Shown piece after piece: positions 1 through 7,967 of a stretch of DNA of 44,486 nucleotides. The first letter of the stretch is position 1, and every line of letters begins with the position of its first letter. Under the pieces are notes generated by a model. It saw only the letters and a program-made list of their open reading frames with translations. It ran no database searches and was not told the DNA's origin. Position numbers and translations under genes: made by a program. Source of the DNA: Candidatus Bathyarchaeota archaeon (GTDB taxonomy: Archaea; Thermoproteota; Bathyarchaeia; Bathyarchaeales; Bathycorpusculaceae); the NCBI GenBank assembly GCA_016927015.1, contig JAFGNM010000112.1:1-44486 (forward strand), in the 5' to 3' direction.

Positions 1-222
1 AAATTCTTCATCTACAGGAAACTGCGCAACAACCTCAGAACCCCTCTTAATTAAAAAAGTCAACTTATCCTTTATTTTACCTCGACATTGAATTGACAAA
101 CTCCCACACCGCACCGTACGCTCTTGCGCTAAACGCAAAGCATGCAAAAACTTCTCAGGATTAACCTCATACTTCACCGAAAGAAAAGCAAGATATTCAC
201 CAATTGAAGGTTTATGTCTCAA
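1..222 (-). CDS. Hypothetical protein, 5' part only (runs off the left edge)
   Basis: An open frame of 74 codons starts at a TTG at 220-222 (complement) and is still open at base 1, so the C-terminus lies outside the window. A GGTGA ribosome site sits about 6-9 bases before the TTG, which decides the start; this is too short for simple ORF listing. The peptide begins LRHKPSIGEYLAFLSVKY and is rich in Lys/Arg with no membrane segment. It lies 20 bases downstream of aIF1A on the same strand and is probably cotranscribed with it. I do not recognise the family. A translation- or RNA-related role is only suggested by the neighbour. Confidence 0.55.
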   Translation of the reverse strand, partial: MRHKPSIGEYLAFLSVKYEVNPEKFLHALRLAQERTVRCGSLSIQCRGKIKDKLTFLIKRGSEVVAQFPVDEEF

Positions 223-242
223 GTGTTTTCACCTTTCATCCT

Positions 243-548
243 TCAAATTTTGAGGTAACCATGACCTCTAAGCCACTCAGCCTGGTTCTTTCTGTAGCGC
301 CAGAAGATGTCGCCTCGCGTATCAGACTGAAAATCCCACGGGGAAACCAAAACTATGTCGCCCTCACGAACCCACACACGCCTCTTCAGCTTACCCCGAA
401 CCCTGCACAATCGTTCTTTGCCATCCTGACACTTAACCATGATCCGTTCCCCGCCAAGCATCTTAACAGCAATACCTAACACATCAGTTGCAGCGGGTAA
501 CACCATGCGTTCAAGGTTACCTTCATTTGTGATTTTCCTTTTACCCAT
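243..548 (-). CDS. eif1A: Translation initiation factor aIF1A
   Basis: Archaeal homologue of eIF1A, an OB-fold factor that binds the A site of the small ribosomal subunit and promotes scanning and initiator tRNA placement. The protein begins MGKRKITNEGN. It carries the S1-like OB fold with the characteristic stretches VKCQDGKERLCRVRGKLKRR and VREGDIVLVSPWDFQ, then the C-terminal DIFWRYRKNQ segment. About 101 residues from this ATG matches the family length. A longer in-frame TTG at 579-581 would add 11 residues, but a TATA-like TTAATA just upstream makes it likely to lie outside the transcript, so I chose the ATG. A short hypothetical gene follows on the same strand. Confidence 0.93.
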   Translation of the reverse strand: MGKRKITNEGNLERMVLPAATDVLGIAVKMLGGERIMVKCQDGKERLCRVRGKLKRRVWVREGDIVLVSPWDFQSDTRGDIFWRYRKNQAEWLRGHGYLKI

Positions 549-720
549 TCCAACACTTTCTAAGGCGCCAGACTGCGCCAATCACGTATTAATCAGAATA
601 ATCTGGAGAAAAAGTAAACCGCGCATGTAGCCGATTCGGCTCTTCCTCTCAAGAATTCTAATCGTCCTATGAAGGATGTAACCAACTATATTAGTATAAC
701 TACAACGAAAGCACAAAAGA

Positions 721-746
721 GTGGTGCTTATACATTAATTCACCAC
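721..746. repeat. Inverted repeat GTGGTG/CACCAC around a TATA-like core
   Basis: Six-base arms GTGGTG (721-726) and CACCAC (741-746) flank a 14-base AT-rich loop containing CTTATACATT. It lies in the divergent gap between aIF1A (minus) and superoxide reductase (plus) and could be an operator or part of a promoter; nothing proves this. The gap also holds a small palindrome AGCCGATTCGGCT at about 629-641. Confidence 0.35.
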
Positions 747-842
747 AAAACGGCGGATAGCAGATTCATCTAAAAGCTGGCTATAAATCAGAAGCTTGTT
801 GATAGAAAAGAAAGCTTTCGCTACGCCTTGAAGGTCGAAATC

Positions 843-851
843 CATATAAAT
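843..851 (+). promoter_or_regulatory. TATA box, superoxide reductase gene
   Basis: CATATAAAT lies about 40 bases before the chosen TTG start at 888 and just ahead of the strong ribosome site AGGAGA (875-880). A second TATA-like element (GCTATAAAT, about 780-788) lies further upstream, so two start points are possible. Confidence 0.45.
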
Positions 852-887
852 TGCCTTTCTAGATTCATTATCTTAGGAGATGAATTT

Positions 888-1283
888 TTGAAGAAAATCG
901 GAGATTTAGTTCAAGAGGCAGATTGGAAGGCGGAGAAACATGTGCCAGTAATCGAGTGCGCGGACGCGGTCAAGGCTGATGAACCATTCGAAGTTAAAGT
1001 TTCTATAGGCAAAGAGATTGCCCACCCTAACACCACTGAACACCACATCGGTTGGATGTCGCTGTTTTTCCATCCCGACGGCGAAAAATTCCCCTATCAA
1101 ATAGGACGCTACGAGTTTAGTGCTCATGGCGCTTCAGTGCAAGGTCCAAACACCAGTTCCGTATACACTCATCACGCAGCAACGGCTTGGATGAAGATAG
1201 GTAAGCCGGGAACCCTTGTCGCAGTCTCAATGTGCAACATTCATGGGCTATGGCAGTCTTCAAAAGAAATCAAGCTCAAGTAG
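888..1283 (+). CDS. sor: Superoxide reductase (desulfoferrodoxin/neelaredoxin type)
   Basis: Reduces superoxide to hydrogen peroxide at a mononuclear Fe(His)4Cys centre in the cytoplasm, protecting an anaerobe from oxygen. The protein starts MKKIGDLVQEADWK and shows the three ligand motifs: EKHVPVIE (first His), HHIGWM (His ligands) and CNIHGLW (Cys and His). It lacks the N-terminal desulforedoxin Cys4 domain, so it is the one-iron (class II, neelaredoxin) form; 131 residues fits. The frame is open upstream to a TTG at 828, but AGGAGA at 875-880 with 7-base spacing picks the TTG at 888, and the family N-terminus begins here. A Cys-rich small protein follows 200 bases downstream. Confidence 0.93.
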   Translation: MKKIGDLVQEADWKAEKHVPVIECADAVKADEPFEVKVSIGKEIAHPNTTEHHIGWMSLFFHPDGEKFPYQIGRYEFSAHGASVQGPNTSSVYTHHAATAWMKIGKPGTLVAVSMCNIHGLWQSSKEIKLK

Positions 1284-1407
1284 AGCATCGCCGTTCTTAT
1301 TGTGCTCAATTGTTTCGAAGAGCGCAACATCGCAACTGCACTGTCTACCCCTTTTTCTTGTTTAAATCAAAGACGTGACGGTGTTATGCTAGCGCTTCGC
1401 AATAGGA

Positions 1408-1457
1408 CTATATAGATTATGGGGAATATGCCTAAAAGCAACCTTTTCACTATATAG
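1408..1457 (+). promoter_or_regulatory. Two identical TATA boxes before the Cys-rich small gene
   Basis: The octamer CTATATAG occurs twice, at 1408-1415 and 1450-1457, ahead of the ATG at 1487. The first would give a leader of about 50 bases that includes the GAGGTGA ribosome site at 1471-1477. The second would give a nearly leaderless message. Confidence 0.45.
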
Positions 1458-1486
1458 AAGTGAATAGTGTGAGGTGAAAGAAAAAG

Positions 1487-1657
1487 ATGCTATCACGAGA
1501 TTGTGATGCTTGCTCTCAAATGAAAGCGTGTAGCAAGCGCTACAGAAAAGTCGGGAAAGGCGAGAAAGTCTACTGCCCAGACGGTACAGCCCATCTAGTA
1601 GATGAAAACGTTGAATGTTACACTACAGGGACCTACGAGCATTTCATAGAAGCCTAG
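1487..1657 (+). CDS. Small Cys-rich protein, 56 residues
   Basis: The frame starts ATG at 1487 and ends TAG at 1655-1657. The ribosome site GAGGTGA at 1471-1477 and two TATA boxes upstream support a real gene. The peptide has five Cys: a CxxC pair (residues 6 and 9), Cys15, and single Cys at 30 (VYCPDG) and 43 (VECYTTG). It has a basic middle (KRYRKVGKGEK) and no membrane segment. A metal-binding or iron-sulfur role is possible from the Cys spacing, but I know no named family for it. It sits between superoxide reductase and a convergent methyltransferase gene. Confidence 0.6.
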   Translation: MLSRDCDACSQMKACSKRYRKVGKGEKVYCPDGTAHLVDENVECYTTGTYEHFIEA

Positions 1658-1724
1658 TCTCCCTAACCGCCCAAGTAATTTTTCTATTTACATGCGCAAA
1701 ACGATACGGGCTTTTACCTAAGCG

Positions 1725-2456
1725 TCATTTCTTGATTCCTACGAACAACTCTCTTCCAGTCATCAAGCCGTTCTTAAGGTATTTCGACTTTAAACCCGCC
1801 GCCTTCATAATCCTAAGTGTATTGTTAATTCCGAACAGCCCAAGTTCGTGTCTGTCTACGAAGTATTTGGCGTCTTTTCCTCTTTCAGCAATCAGAACAT
1901 GCATGTTCAGAACCGCAGTAGCTTGCCGGATTTTCGTGAAGTTAACTCTCGCGATTTTGGCGTCTTTCCCGTTATACGCCGTGATGCGCGGTTCACCATT
2001 TACGTAGAACGATTTTGCATGTGACGGCTCGATTAGCGCTAAGCCCCCTTTCTTTAGATGCTTGGAAAAGTTCTGAATAGTTTTCTCTAGGCTTACAGTT
2101 GTTTTTACGTAGCCGATTGAACTGAGCAAGCATACGATTACGTCAAACTGTTTCCCCAGGTTCAAAGTTTTCATGTCTGCCTCTTTGAAGGTGACTCCCT
2201 TCGCGTTCGTTCTTGCAATCTTGAGCATACTCTTGCTGACGTCAACGCCGGTGCATGAAAAATCATCTTTTAGATGTTTAAGATGAAGCCCAGTGCCGCA
2301 ACCGACATCAAGAAGCGCGTTTCCTCCTGACTCTAAATATTTTATGATTAGATTCTGTAATCGAACAGCCTCGTCTAAATAATCCTTGAAGGAATAAACC
2401 CTATCGTAGTATTTTGCTAGCTGGTTATGGAGCAGTTGCTTAGACATGATAAGCAT
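1725..2456 (-). CDS. Class I SAM-dependent methyltransferase
   Basis: Rossmann-fold methyltransferase. Motif I is LLDVGCGTGLHLKHL, followed by the acidic end of strand 2 (CTGVDVSKSML), VTFKEADMKTL, and motif IV region FDVIVCLLSSIGY. The N-terminal LAKYYDRVYSFKDY resembles the small-molecule methyltransferases annotated as Methyltransf_11/25 proteins; the substrate cannot be read from sequence. An upstream in-frame GTG at 2469-2471 overlaps an AGGTG ribosome-like site. The ATG at 2454-2456, or the next at 2445-2447, is the more likely start. The gene converges on the small Cys-rich gene with a gap of 67 bases. Confidence 0.85.
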   Translation of the reverse strand: MLIMSKQLLHNQLAKYYDRVYSFKDYLDEAVRLQNLIIKYLESGGNALLDVGCGTGLHLKHLKDDFSCTGVDVSKSMLKIARTNAKGVTFKEADMKTLNLGKQFDVIVCLLSSIGYVKTTVSLEKTIQNFSKHLKKGGLALIEPSHAKSFYVNGEPRITAYNGKDAKIARVNFTKIRQATAVLNMHVLIAERGKDAKYFVDRHELGLFGINNTLRIMKAAGLKSKYLKNGLMTGRELFVGIKK

Positions 2457-2586
2457 TATGGAGTTTAACACCTAAAAGTTCTGCGCTGAAAGTTGTTCCC
2501 AGCAAGTGGTGATTCGTTGCAAAAAAGAGAGTGTGGCGCTGGAGAAGTTGGCTGGAAAGTGAGTGGATTTCCTCATAGCCCATATT

Positions 2587-3387
2587 TCAGTGGACTTCGC
2601 AATATAATGCACAATGATCCGAGATTTTATTTACGAATTCATTGAATTCATCTGATCCTTCAGGGAATTCATTCCACCCAAGCACCTTGACTTTTTTGCC
2701 ATTCCATTCTTTGAAGTTAATTGAATCTGACGCAACAACATGGTCTAAGTCAGAGTACATTCCTTTTCCGTTAGTCCAAGTTGCTTCATAGTCCTTGGGC
2801 AAAATGCTCATTTTTCGATACTTCGCACGATTGGCTAAACGCTTAAGCTCAAAAGAAGGCAATATGTTTGAGTCATAGGGATACTCCATGCCCATTGAAT
2901 TGAAGTCCCCCATGGCTATGAACTTGGCTTTTCCGTTTCCTCCTGCAGCGCTATCTAAAGCCTTTTTCAAGTTAAATGCATGATCAAGCATTTTGTCTCT
3001 TAGGCCAAATCCTTCGGGGTCCGATTTGCTCTTAAGATGTAAGAACAACAAAGTGTAACACTCGTTATCAACTTGCACCGTAACAAAAGGTCCTGGTCGC
3101 AAATGAGTCCTTCCAGTTTTAAACTCATCACGCTGAGTTAAGAAGCATTTGAACTTGTTATGGACTCCTACCAGTATTTCCTGGGTCTGTGCTCCTTCTG
3201 TAATGAAAAAATTATGTTTTGGAAATTCGTTGAACATGTAATTCCAAACATCTTTTCCTTCGACTTCTAGAATGGCAAAAATATCAGGGTCCATGAGTTT
3301 GAGATGATTCACTACCTTCGCTTATAAAGTAGATTTCAATTCAAAGTGTTCTACGTTCCAAGTAACAAGAGAAAATTTCTTGGGCAC
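2587..3387 (-). pseudogene. Endonuclease/exonuclease/phosphatase (EEP) family gene interrupted by in-frame TAA
   Basis: The EEP (DNase I-like) catalytic set is present downstream: the acidic ligand in FAILEVEG, MGDFNSMG, SDLDHVVAS and the final SDHCALYCEV. The first motif is missing if translation begins at the GTG at 3310-3312. Reading the same frame upstream gives KKFSLVTWNVEHFELKSTL, a stop TAA at 3322-3324, then AKVVNHLKLMDPDIF. WNVEHF is the expected first EEP motif (Asn ligand). The natural gene therefore runs from about GTG 3385-3387 to 2587 and is cut by one nonsense codon after about 21 residues. Either it is a recent pseudogene, a shortened protein is made from GTG 3312 without the Asn motif, or the base is a sequencing error. 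Confidence 0.75.
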
Positions 3388-3697
3388 ATCTAAGCCCCCA
3401 ACACAAACTCGGCGTTTAGTAAATTTAACTTTTTCTTTAACAAAAAATGCTAAATTCAAAAAACAAGCCCAAAAATCCGCCATAAAAATACACATCTATC
3501 ATGAATGACCTTAAAAAAAGGAAGAGCCATGGGAAATAGGTGGAGCACCTGAATTTTCTCATCGTCCGAAATGTCAGCGCACCGACCAAACTTATTTGCA
3601 GTTTCTATTTAGGAAAAGTTAGATTAATATGCGGGTTGCAAATACCTTTCGAAGTAAAAAGAGAAGACAATCAATCACTTAACTTCGAAAAGGGTAC
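3388..3697. other. Intergenic region between EEP gene and apgM
   Basis: A gap of about 310 bases between divergent genes. It is AT-rich, with a TATA-like AGATTAATATG at about 3621-3631. An inverted repeat (3645-3655 with 3682-3693) lies immediately before a tiny ORF. No RNA gene was recognised. Confidence 0.5.
3645..3693 (+). promoter_or_regulatory. Inverted repeat in the apgM leader
   Basis: CCTTTCGAAGT (3645-3655) is complementary to ACTTCGAAAAGG (3682-3693) apart from one extra A. This makes an 11-bp stem with a loop of about 26 bases, ending just before the upstream ORF at 3698. It could be an operator or an RNA hairpin controlling translation of apgM. Confidence 0.45.
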
Positions 3698-3724
3698 ATG
3701 AGCACAAAAAAAGGAGACGCCTAG
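3698..3724 (+). CDS. Upstream mini-ORF MSTKKGDA in the apgM leader
   Basis: ATG at 3698-3700 follows AGGG (3691-3694), reads eight codons (MSTKKGDA) and stops at TAG 3722-3724, directly abutting the apgM ATG at 3725. Its first five residues are the same as those of apgM (MSTKK), using partly different codons. The ribosome site of apgM (AAGGAGAC, 3711-3718) lies inside it. It may be a translational-coupling device, or a decayed duplicate of the apgM start. Confidence 0.35.
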   Translation: MSTKKGDA

Positions 3725-4978
3725 ATGTCCACCAAAAAAACAGGTCAAAGTGCGCAAATGAAGTATGTAGTCGTTGTCGGAGACGGAATGGCAGATTACC
3801 CCATTTCAGAATTGCATAATAAGACGCCTCTCCAAGCAGCACACAAACCAAACATGGACGCGATAGCAGCCAAAGGCAGAAACGGCCTCCTCAGAACAGT
3901 ACCCGACGGCTTAAACCCAGGCTCAGACGTGGCAATCCTTTCGGTGCTGGGGTTCGACCCTAAACAGTTTTACACGGGCAGAGGAGCCTTTGAGGCGGCC
4001 GCCAGAGGCATCCAGCTGAAAGAAAAAGATGTAGCATTCAGATGCAACTTGATAACCGAAAAAGACGGAATCTTGGCGGATTACTCGGCGGGGCACATAA
4101 CAAGCAAAGACTCCACGCAGCTAATAGAAGCTGTAAAAAAGGCTTGCGAAAAACCTGGCGAAATCGAGTTTTATTCAGGCTTAGACTACCGGCACTTCCT
4201 AATTCTGAGAAACGCGCCGCTTTCGCTTCAAATCGAGTGCACTCCACCCCACGACGCCATAGGCGCAGAAATCTCAGCAGTCTTGCCAAAAGCAAAGGTG
4301 CCAGAAGCAGAAAAAACAGCGAACCTGCTGAAAGACGCAATACGCAAATCCAAAGAGATACTGGAGTCTCACCCAGTTAACGTTGCCCGACAGAAAAGCG
4401 GGAAAAACCCAGGGAACATGATTTGGCCTTGGGGCGGCGGCGAAAAACCACGCATGCCATCGTTCAAGGAGAAATACGGTTTGCAAGCGGCAGTCATTTC
4501 CGCTGTGGACTTGGTGAAAGGCATCGGGATTTACACGGGAATGAAAGTAATTGATGTCCCTGGGGCTACGGGCAGAGACGATACAAATTACGAGGGCAAA
4601 GCAGACTGCGCGCTGAAAGCTCTCAGGGACAACGATTTTGTTTTTGTCCACGTTGAAGCGCCGGATGAAGCAGGCCACGTCAAGGATTACAAGCTGAAAG
4701 TCAAAACGATAGAAGACTTGGATAAGAGGATGATTGGCAGGATTCTTGAAGGCTTAAAGGAGCCGTACGCAATCGCGGTCTTGCCCGACCATCCAACTCC
4801 GATTAAAATTGGAACACACACAAGAGAACCAGTGCCCTTCGCGGTTCAATCACCGCGGCTAGAGGCAGATGGCGTGCAAAAGTTTGACGAGTTCTCCGCT
4901 AAGAACGGCGGGTTTGGCTTAGTTGAGCAAAACGGGGTTGTGTCACTTCTGCTTTCATCCACCTCACGCAGCAGATAA
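3725..4978 (+). CDS. apgM: Cofactor-independent phosphoglycerate mutase, archaeal type
   Basis: Interconverts 3- and 2-phosphoglycerate in glycolysis and gluconeogenesis; alkaline-phosphatase superfamily with two metal ions. Seen: the N-terminal metal motif VVVGDGMADYP (residues about 16-26), the nucleophile Ser in LNPGSDVAILSVLG, TGRGAFEAA, the substrate loop YRHFL, GKNPGNMIWPWG, then C-terminal metal motifs VHVEAPDEAGH and LPDHPTPI. The 417 residues match the archaeal aPGAM family. Start ATG is set by GGAG at 3713-3716. It is preceded by a mini-ORF and an inverted repeat. The downstream helicase gene begins 36 bases after the stop. Confidence 0.95.
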   Translation: MSTKKTGQSAQMKYVVVVGDGMADYPISELHNKTPLQAAHKPNMDAIAAKGRNGLLRTVPDGLNPGSDVAILSVLGFDPKQFYTGRGAFEAAARGIQLKEKDVAFRCNLITEKDGILADYSAGHITSKDSTQLIEAVKKACEKPGEIEFYSGLDYRHFLILRNAPLSLQIECTPPHDAIGAEISAVLPKAKVPEAEKTANLLKDAIRKSKEILESHPVNVARQKSGKNPGNMIWPWGGGEKPRMPSFKEKYGLQAAVISAVDLVKGIGIYTGMKVIDVPGATGRDDTNYEGKADCALKALRDNDFVFVHVEAPDEAGHVKDYKLKVKTIEDLDKRMIGRILEGLKEPYAIAVLPDHPTPIKIGTHTREPVPFAVQSPRLEADGVQKFDEFSAKNGGFGLVEQNGVVSLLLSSTSRSR

Positions 4979-5014
4979 AAGGATAAAGCCTGCTTCGCGT
5001 GTAGTTCTGTTGCC

Positions 5015-7903
5015 ATGCAGAAAGTGAAGCCTGACCCAGTTTTCGAGTTACTTGCCAAGCCTGTTCGCAAGGCGTTAGCTGAACTCGGGTTTTCTGAGCC
5101 TACGCTGCCGCAGGTTATGGCTTTTCCGCCGCTGCTTGCAGGCAAGAACGTGCTTTTAATAGCGCCTACTGGCAGTGGAAAGACTGAGGCGGTGCTTCTT
5201 CCAGTTTTTTCCAAGCTTACTCAGCAAGAAAAGAAGCCGATGGGTATAGCGGTGGTGTACATCACGCCTTTGAGGGCGTTGAATCGTGACATGCTGAAGC
5301 GGTTAACGTTCTGGTCTGAGCGGCTGGGCGTTTCAGTAGAGGTTAGGCACGGCGACACAGAAGCGAAAACTCGCAGGAAACAGGCGCGGTCTCCTCCGCA
5401 GATGCTGGTGACAACGCCTGAAACGCTTCAAGCTATTCTTCCAGGCTCGCAAATGCGGAAGCACCTGAGCCACGTGCAACACGTCATCGTTGACGAAGTG
5501 CATGAGTTGGCGTCAAGCAAACGTGGCGTGCAGCTAACCTTAGCGTTGGAGCGGCTTCGCGAAGTTACCGGCAGAGAATTCCAGAGGATAGGCTTATCCG
5601 CGACAGTGGGGAACCCAACCGCCGTGGCAAAGTTCATCGCTGGAACAAACCGCTCCATCGACGTGATTTGCGCGGTGCTCGCTAAGGATTTCCGTTATCA
5701 TGTTGAAAGCCCAGCGGCGACTGAAGCGGATTACGAGTTAGCTGGGAAACTGGAGACTGCGCCTGAAGCTGCGGCGAGAATAAGGCGGTTAGCTGAGCTA
5801 GTTGACAGCCACAAGTCGACGTTAATTTTTGTGAACAGTAGAACAGTCGCGGAAACGTTGGGGCATAAGTTCAGTCAGCTTGGCAGAGCGGATGTCGCGG
5901 TGCATCATGGTTCGCTTTCCAAGGAAGAACGCGTAAAAATCGAAGACGATTTCAAGGCTGGAGCGTTGAAAGCGATAATTTGCACGAGCACTTTGGAGTT
6001 GGGGATTGACATAGGTAACGTGGATTTGACTGTGCAGTATATGTCGCCGAGGCAGGTGAACACGTTAATCCAGCGTGTTGGCAGGAGCGGTCACCGTTTG
6101 GATATGCTCTCTGAGGGCGTGGTAATCACGGTGTTTCCAGATGACACACTTGAAGCTATGGCGGCAGTTAAAAGCGCCCGCGGCAACAGGATAGAGCCGG
6201 TGTTGTTCCATGAAAACGCTTTGGATGTGCTTGCGCACCAGATTGTTGGGGTTTTAATGGAGAGGGAAACCGTCAGCGTGGCTGAGGTTGCAGAATTAGT
6301 GCGCAACGCGTATCCTTACCGTAAGCTCAGTGAAAGCCAACTTTTGGATGTGATATACTTTTTAGACAGCCTCAGCCAATTAAGATTCTACGAAGAAGGC
6401 AAAGTTTTGAGAAGAACGCGGAAATCGAGAGAGTACTATTACGGAAACTTGTCGATGATTCCAGACGAAAGGCGCTACCCGGTGATTAACGTGCTTTCTG
6501 ACAGGAAAATCGGCACGTTAGGCGACGAGTTCATGGCGCTAGATGCCCGTGTGGGCTTAAACTTCATTATGCGAGGGAAAGTTTGGCGCATAGTCCAAAT
6601 CGAAGAGGAAACAGGCAGGGTGCACGTTGTTCCTTCCGAAGACCCGTTTGCCGCAGTTCCGGGCTGGGACGGAGAAATCTTGCCGGTGCCGTTTGATTTG
6701 GCGCAGCAAACTGGGAAAACGCGGGAAAAAATAGGAGAAATGCTCAGGAAAACGGGTGATGTTGAGGCAGTCGCTGCGAAAATTGCGGAGAAAATGGCTG
6801 CGGACAAAGCCAGCATGCTGGACACTGTGAGGGAAATAGATGACCACTTGAAAGCAGGGGCGCCGTTGCCCACGCAGAATCATGTCCTCATCGAAGCTTT
6901 CGAGAAATACCTAATAATTCACGCGTGTTTCGGAGAAATAGTTAACCGCACGTTGGGAGGAGTTTTTGACTCGGTGCTGGCGGAAAACGAGGTTGTCAGC
7001 GGCTGGTGGACCGACGGCTACCGCATACTCGTAGAAGCTCCGCGAAAGCTGGCGCCGCGAGAAGTTGAAAAGCTTCCTGCCACACTTTTCCGCTTAACCG
7101 ATGACGCTGTGGATGAGGCGTTCAGGAAATATGTTAATGCCAAGTTTCCTTTTGCTGCCAAGATGAAGTTTGTAGCTGAACGTTTCGGGGTGCTGCCTAG
7201 GGGAAAAACCATGAGTTATGAAAGGCAAAGCAAGCTTAGAGCGCAGTTTGAAGGGACACCGATTTACGACGAAACCCTGCGTGAGGCGATGCTGGAGAAG
7301 GTGGACTTGAAAAAAGCCAAGCAGTTGATGCGTGCTGTCCAGAAAGGAAGACTGAAGGTTAGCGTGCTTTACCGTTCTGAGAAACCGACACCTTTGGCGT
7401 ATCACATACTCGCGAAGTACGCGGACGTTTCCGAGTTGATGGCTCCGGAACGCGTTTTGTTAAGCAATATTGACAAGATGAAAATGGCGATTGAAGCCAG
7501 AACAGCGACGCTTCTGTGCATGAAGTGCGGCGAGTGGACCAGCCAAGAGAGAATCAAAAAGTTGCCGGATGAGCCAAAATGCGGAAACTGCGGGTCCAGA
7601 CTCTTAGCGTTGCTTTATCGAAACCAAGACGCGAATCACTTGAAAGAGGTTTTGCGGAGAAGACGCGAACGCGAAACGCTTTCGGAGGAAGAGCTTAAGG
7701 AGTTAACTCAGGCAAGGCGTAAGGCTGATTTAATCTTAAGCTACGGCAAGAACGCCATTAGAGCGCTGGAAGTGAAAGGTGTGGGTCCAGAAACAGCGTC
7801 GCGAATTCTGGGCAAGATGCATCCGAACGAGGATGAGTTTTACTTGGATTTGCTTAAGGCGAAGATTCAGTTTTTGCGCACGAGAGAATTCTGGAACGAC
7901 TAA
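5015..7903 (+). CDS. lhr: Lhr-like superfamily 2 helicase with C-terminal zinc ribbon and HhH
   Basis: Large helicase-related (Lhr) type SF2 ATPase; archaeal members unwind DNA or RNA-DNA hybrids and are linked to repair. Walker A APTGSGKTE is at about residues 50-58, DEVH at 160-163, SAT in IGLSATVGN at about 195-197, and motif VI in LIQRVGRSGHRL. A long Lhr-type central region follows, with a zinc ribbon CMKC...CGNC (835-838 and 856-859), a helix-hairpin-helix (VKGVGPETASRILGK, about 916-930) and a final RTREFWND. At 962 residues it fits archaeal Lhr2-like proteins. No clear ribosome site precedes the ATG, and an AGATAAAAGGATAAA element about 35 bases upstream suggests a short or absent leader. 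Confidence 0.9.
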   Translation: MQKVKPDPVFELLAKPVRKALAELGFSEPTLPQVMAFPPLLAGKNVLLIAPTGSGKTEAVLLPVFSKLTQQEKKPMGIAVVYITPLRALNRDMLKRLTFWSERLGVSVEVRHGDTEAKTRRKQARSPPQMLVTTPETLQAILPGSQMRKHLSHVQHVIVDEVHELASSKRGVQLTLALERLREVTGREFQRIGLSATVGNPTAVAKFIAGTNRSIDVICAVLAKDFRYHVESPAATEADYELAGKLETAPEAAARIRRLAELVDSHKSTLIFVNSRTVAETLGHKFSQLGRADVAVHHGSLSKEERVKIEDDFKAGALKAIICTSTLELGIDIGNVDLTVQYMSPRQVNTLIQRVGRSGHRLDMLSEGVVITVFPDDTLEAMAAVKSARGNRIEPVLFHENALDVLAHQIVGVLMERETVSVAEVAELVRNAYPYRKLSESQLLDVIYFLDSLSQLRFYEEGKVLRRTRKSREYYYGNLSMIPDERRYPVINVLSDRKIGTLGDEFMALDARVGLNFIMRGKVWRIVQIEEETGRVHVVPSEDPFAAVPGWDGEILPVPFDLAQQTGKTREKIGEMLRKTGDVEAVAAKIAEKMAADKASMLDTVREIDDHLKAGAPLPTQNHVLIEAFEKYLIIHACFGEIVNRTLGGVFDSVLAENEVVSGWWTDGYRILVEAPRKLAPREVEKLPATLFRLTDDAVDEAFRKYVNAKFPFAAKMKFVAERFGVLPRGKTMSYERQSKLRAQFEGTPIYDETLREAMLEKVDLKKAKQLMRAVQKGRLKVSVLYRSEKPTPLAYHILAKYADVSELMAPERVLLSNIDKMKMAIEARTATLLCMKCGEWTSQERIKKLPDEPKCGNCGSRLLALLYRNQDANHLKEVLRRRRERETLSEEELKELTQARRKADLILSYGKNAIRALEVKGVGPETASRILGKMHPNEDEFYLDLLKAKIQFLRTREFWND

Positions 7904-7967
7904 GCGCTAAGCCTTAACGCTTAACTTTATAGTGAGTAACTGTAACATGGTTTTGAACGTGAGGTAA

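Noticed and set aside
3322-3324. Stop-codon recoding (selenocysteine or pyrrolysine) in the EEP gene
   Set aside because: The codon is TAA, which neither known recoding system uses.
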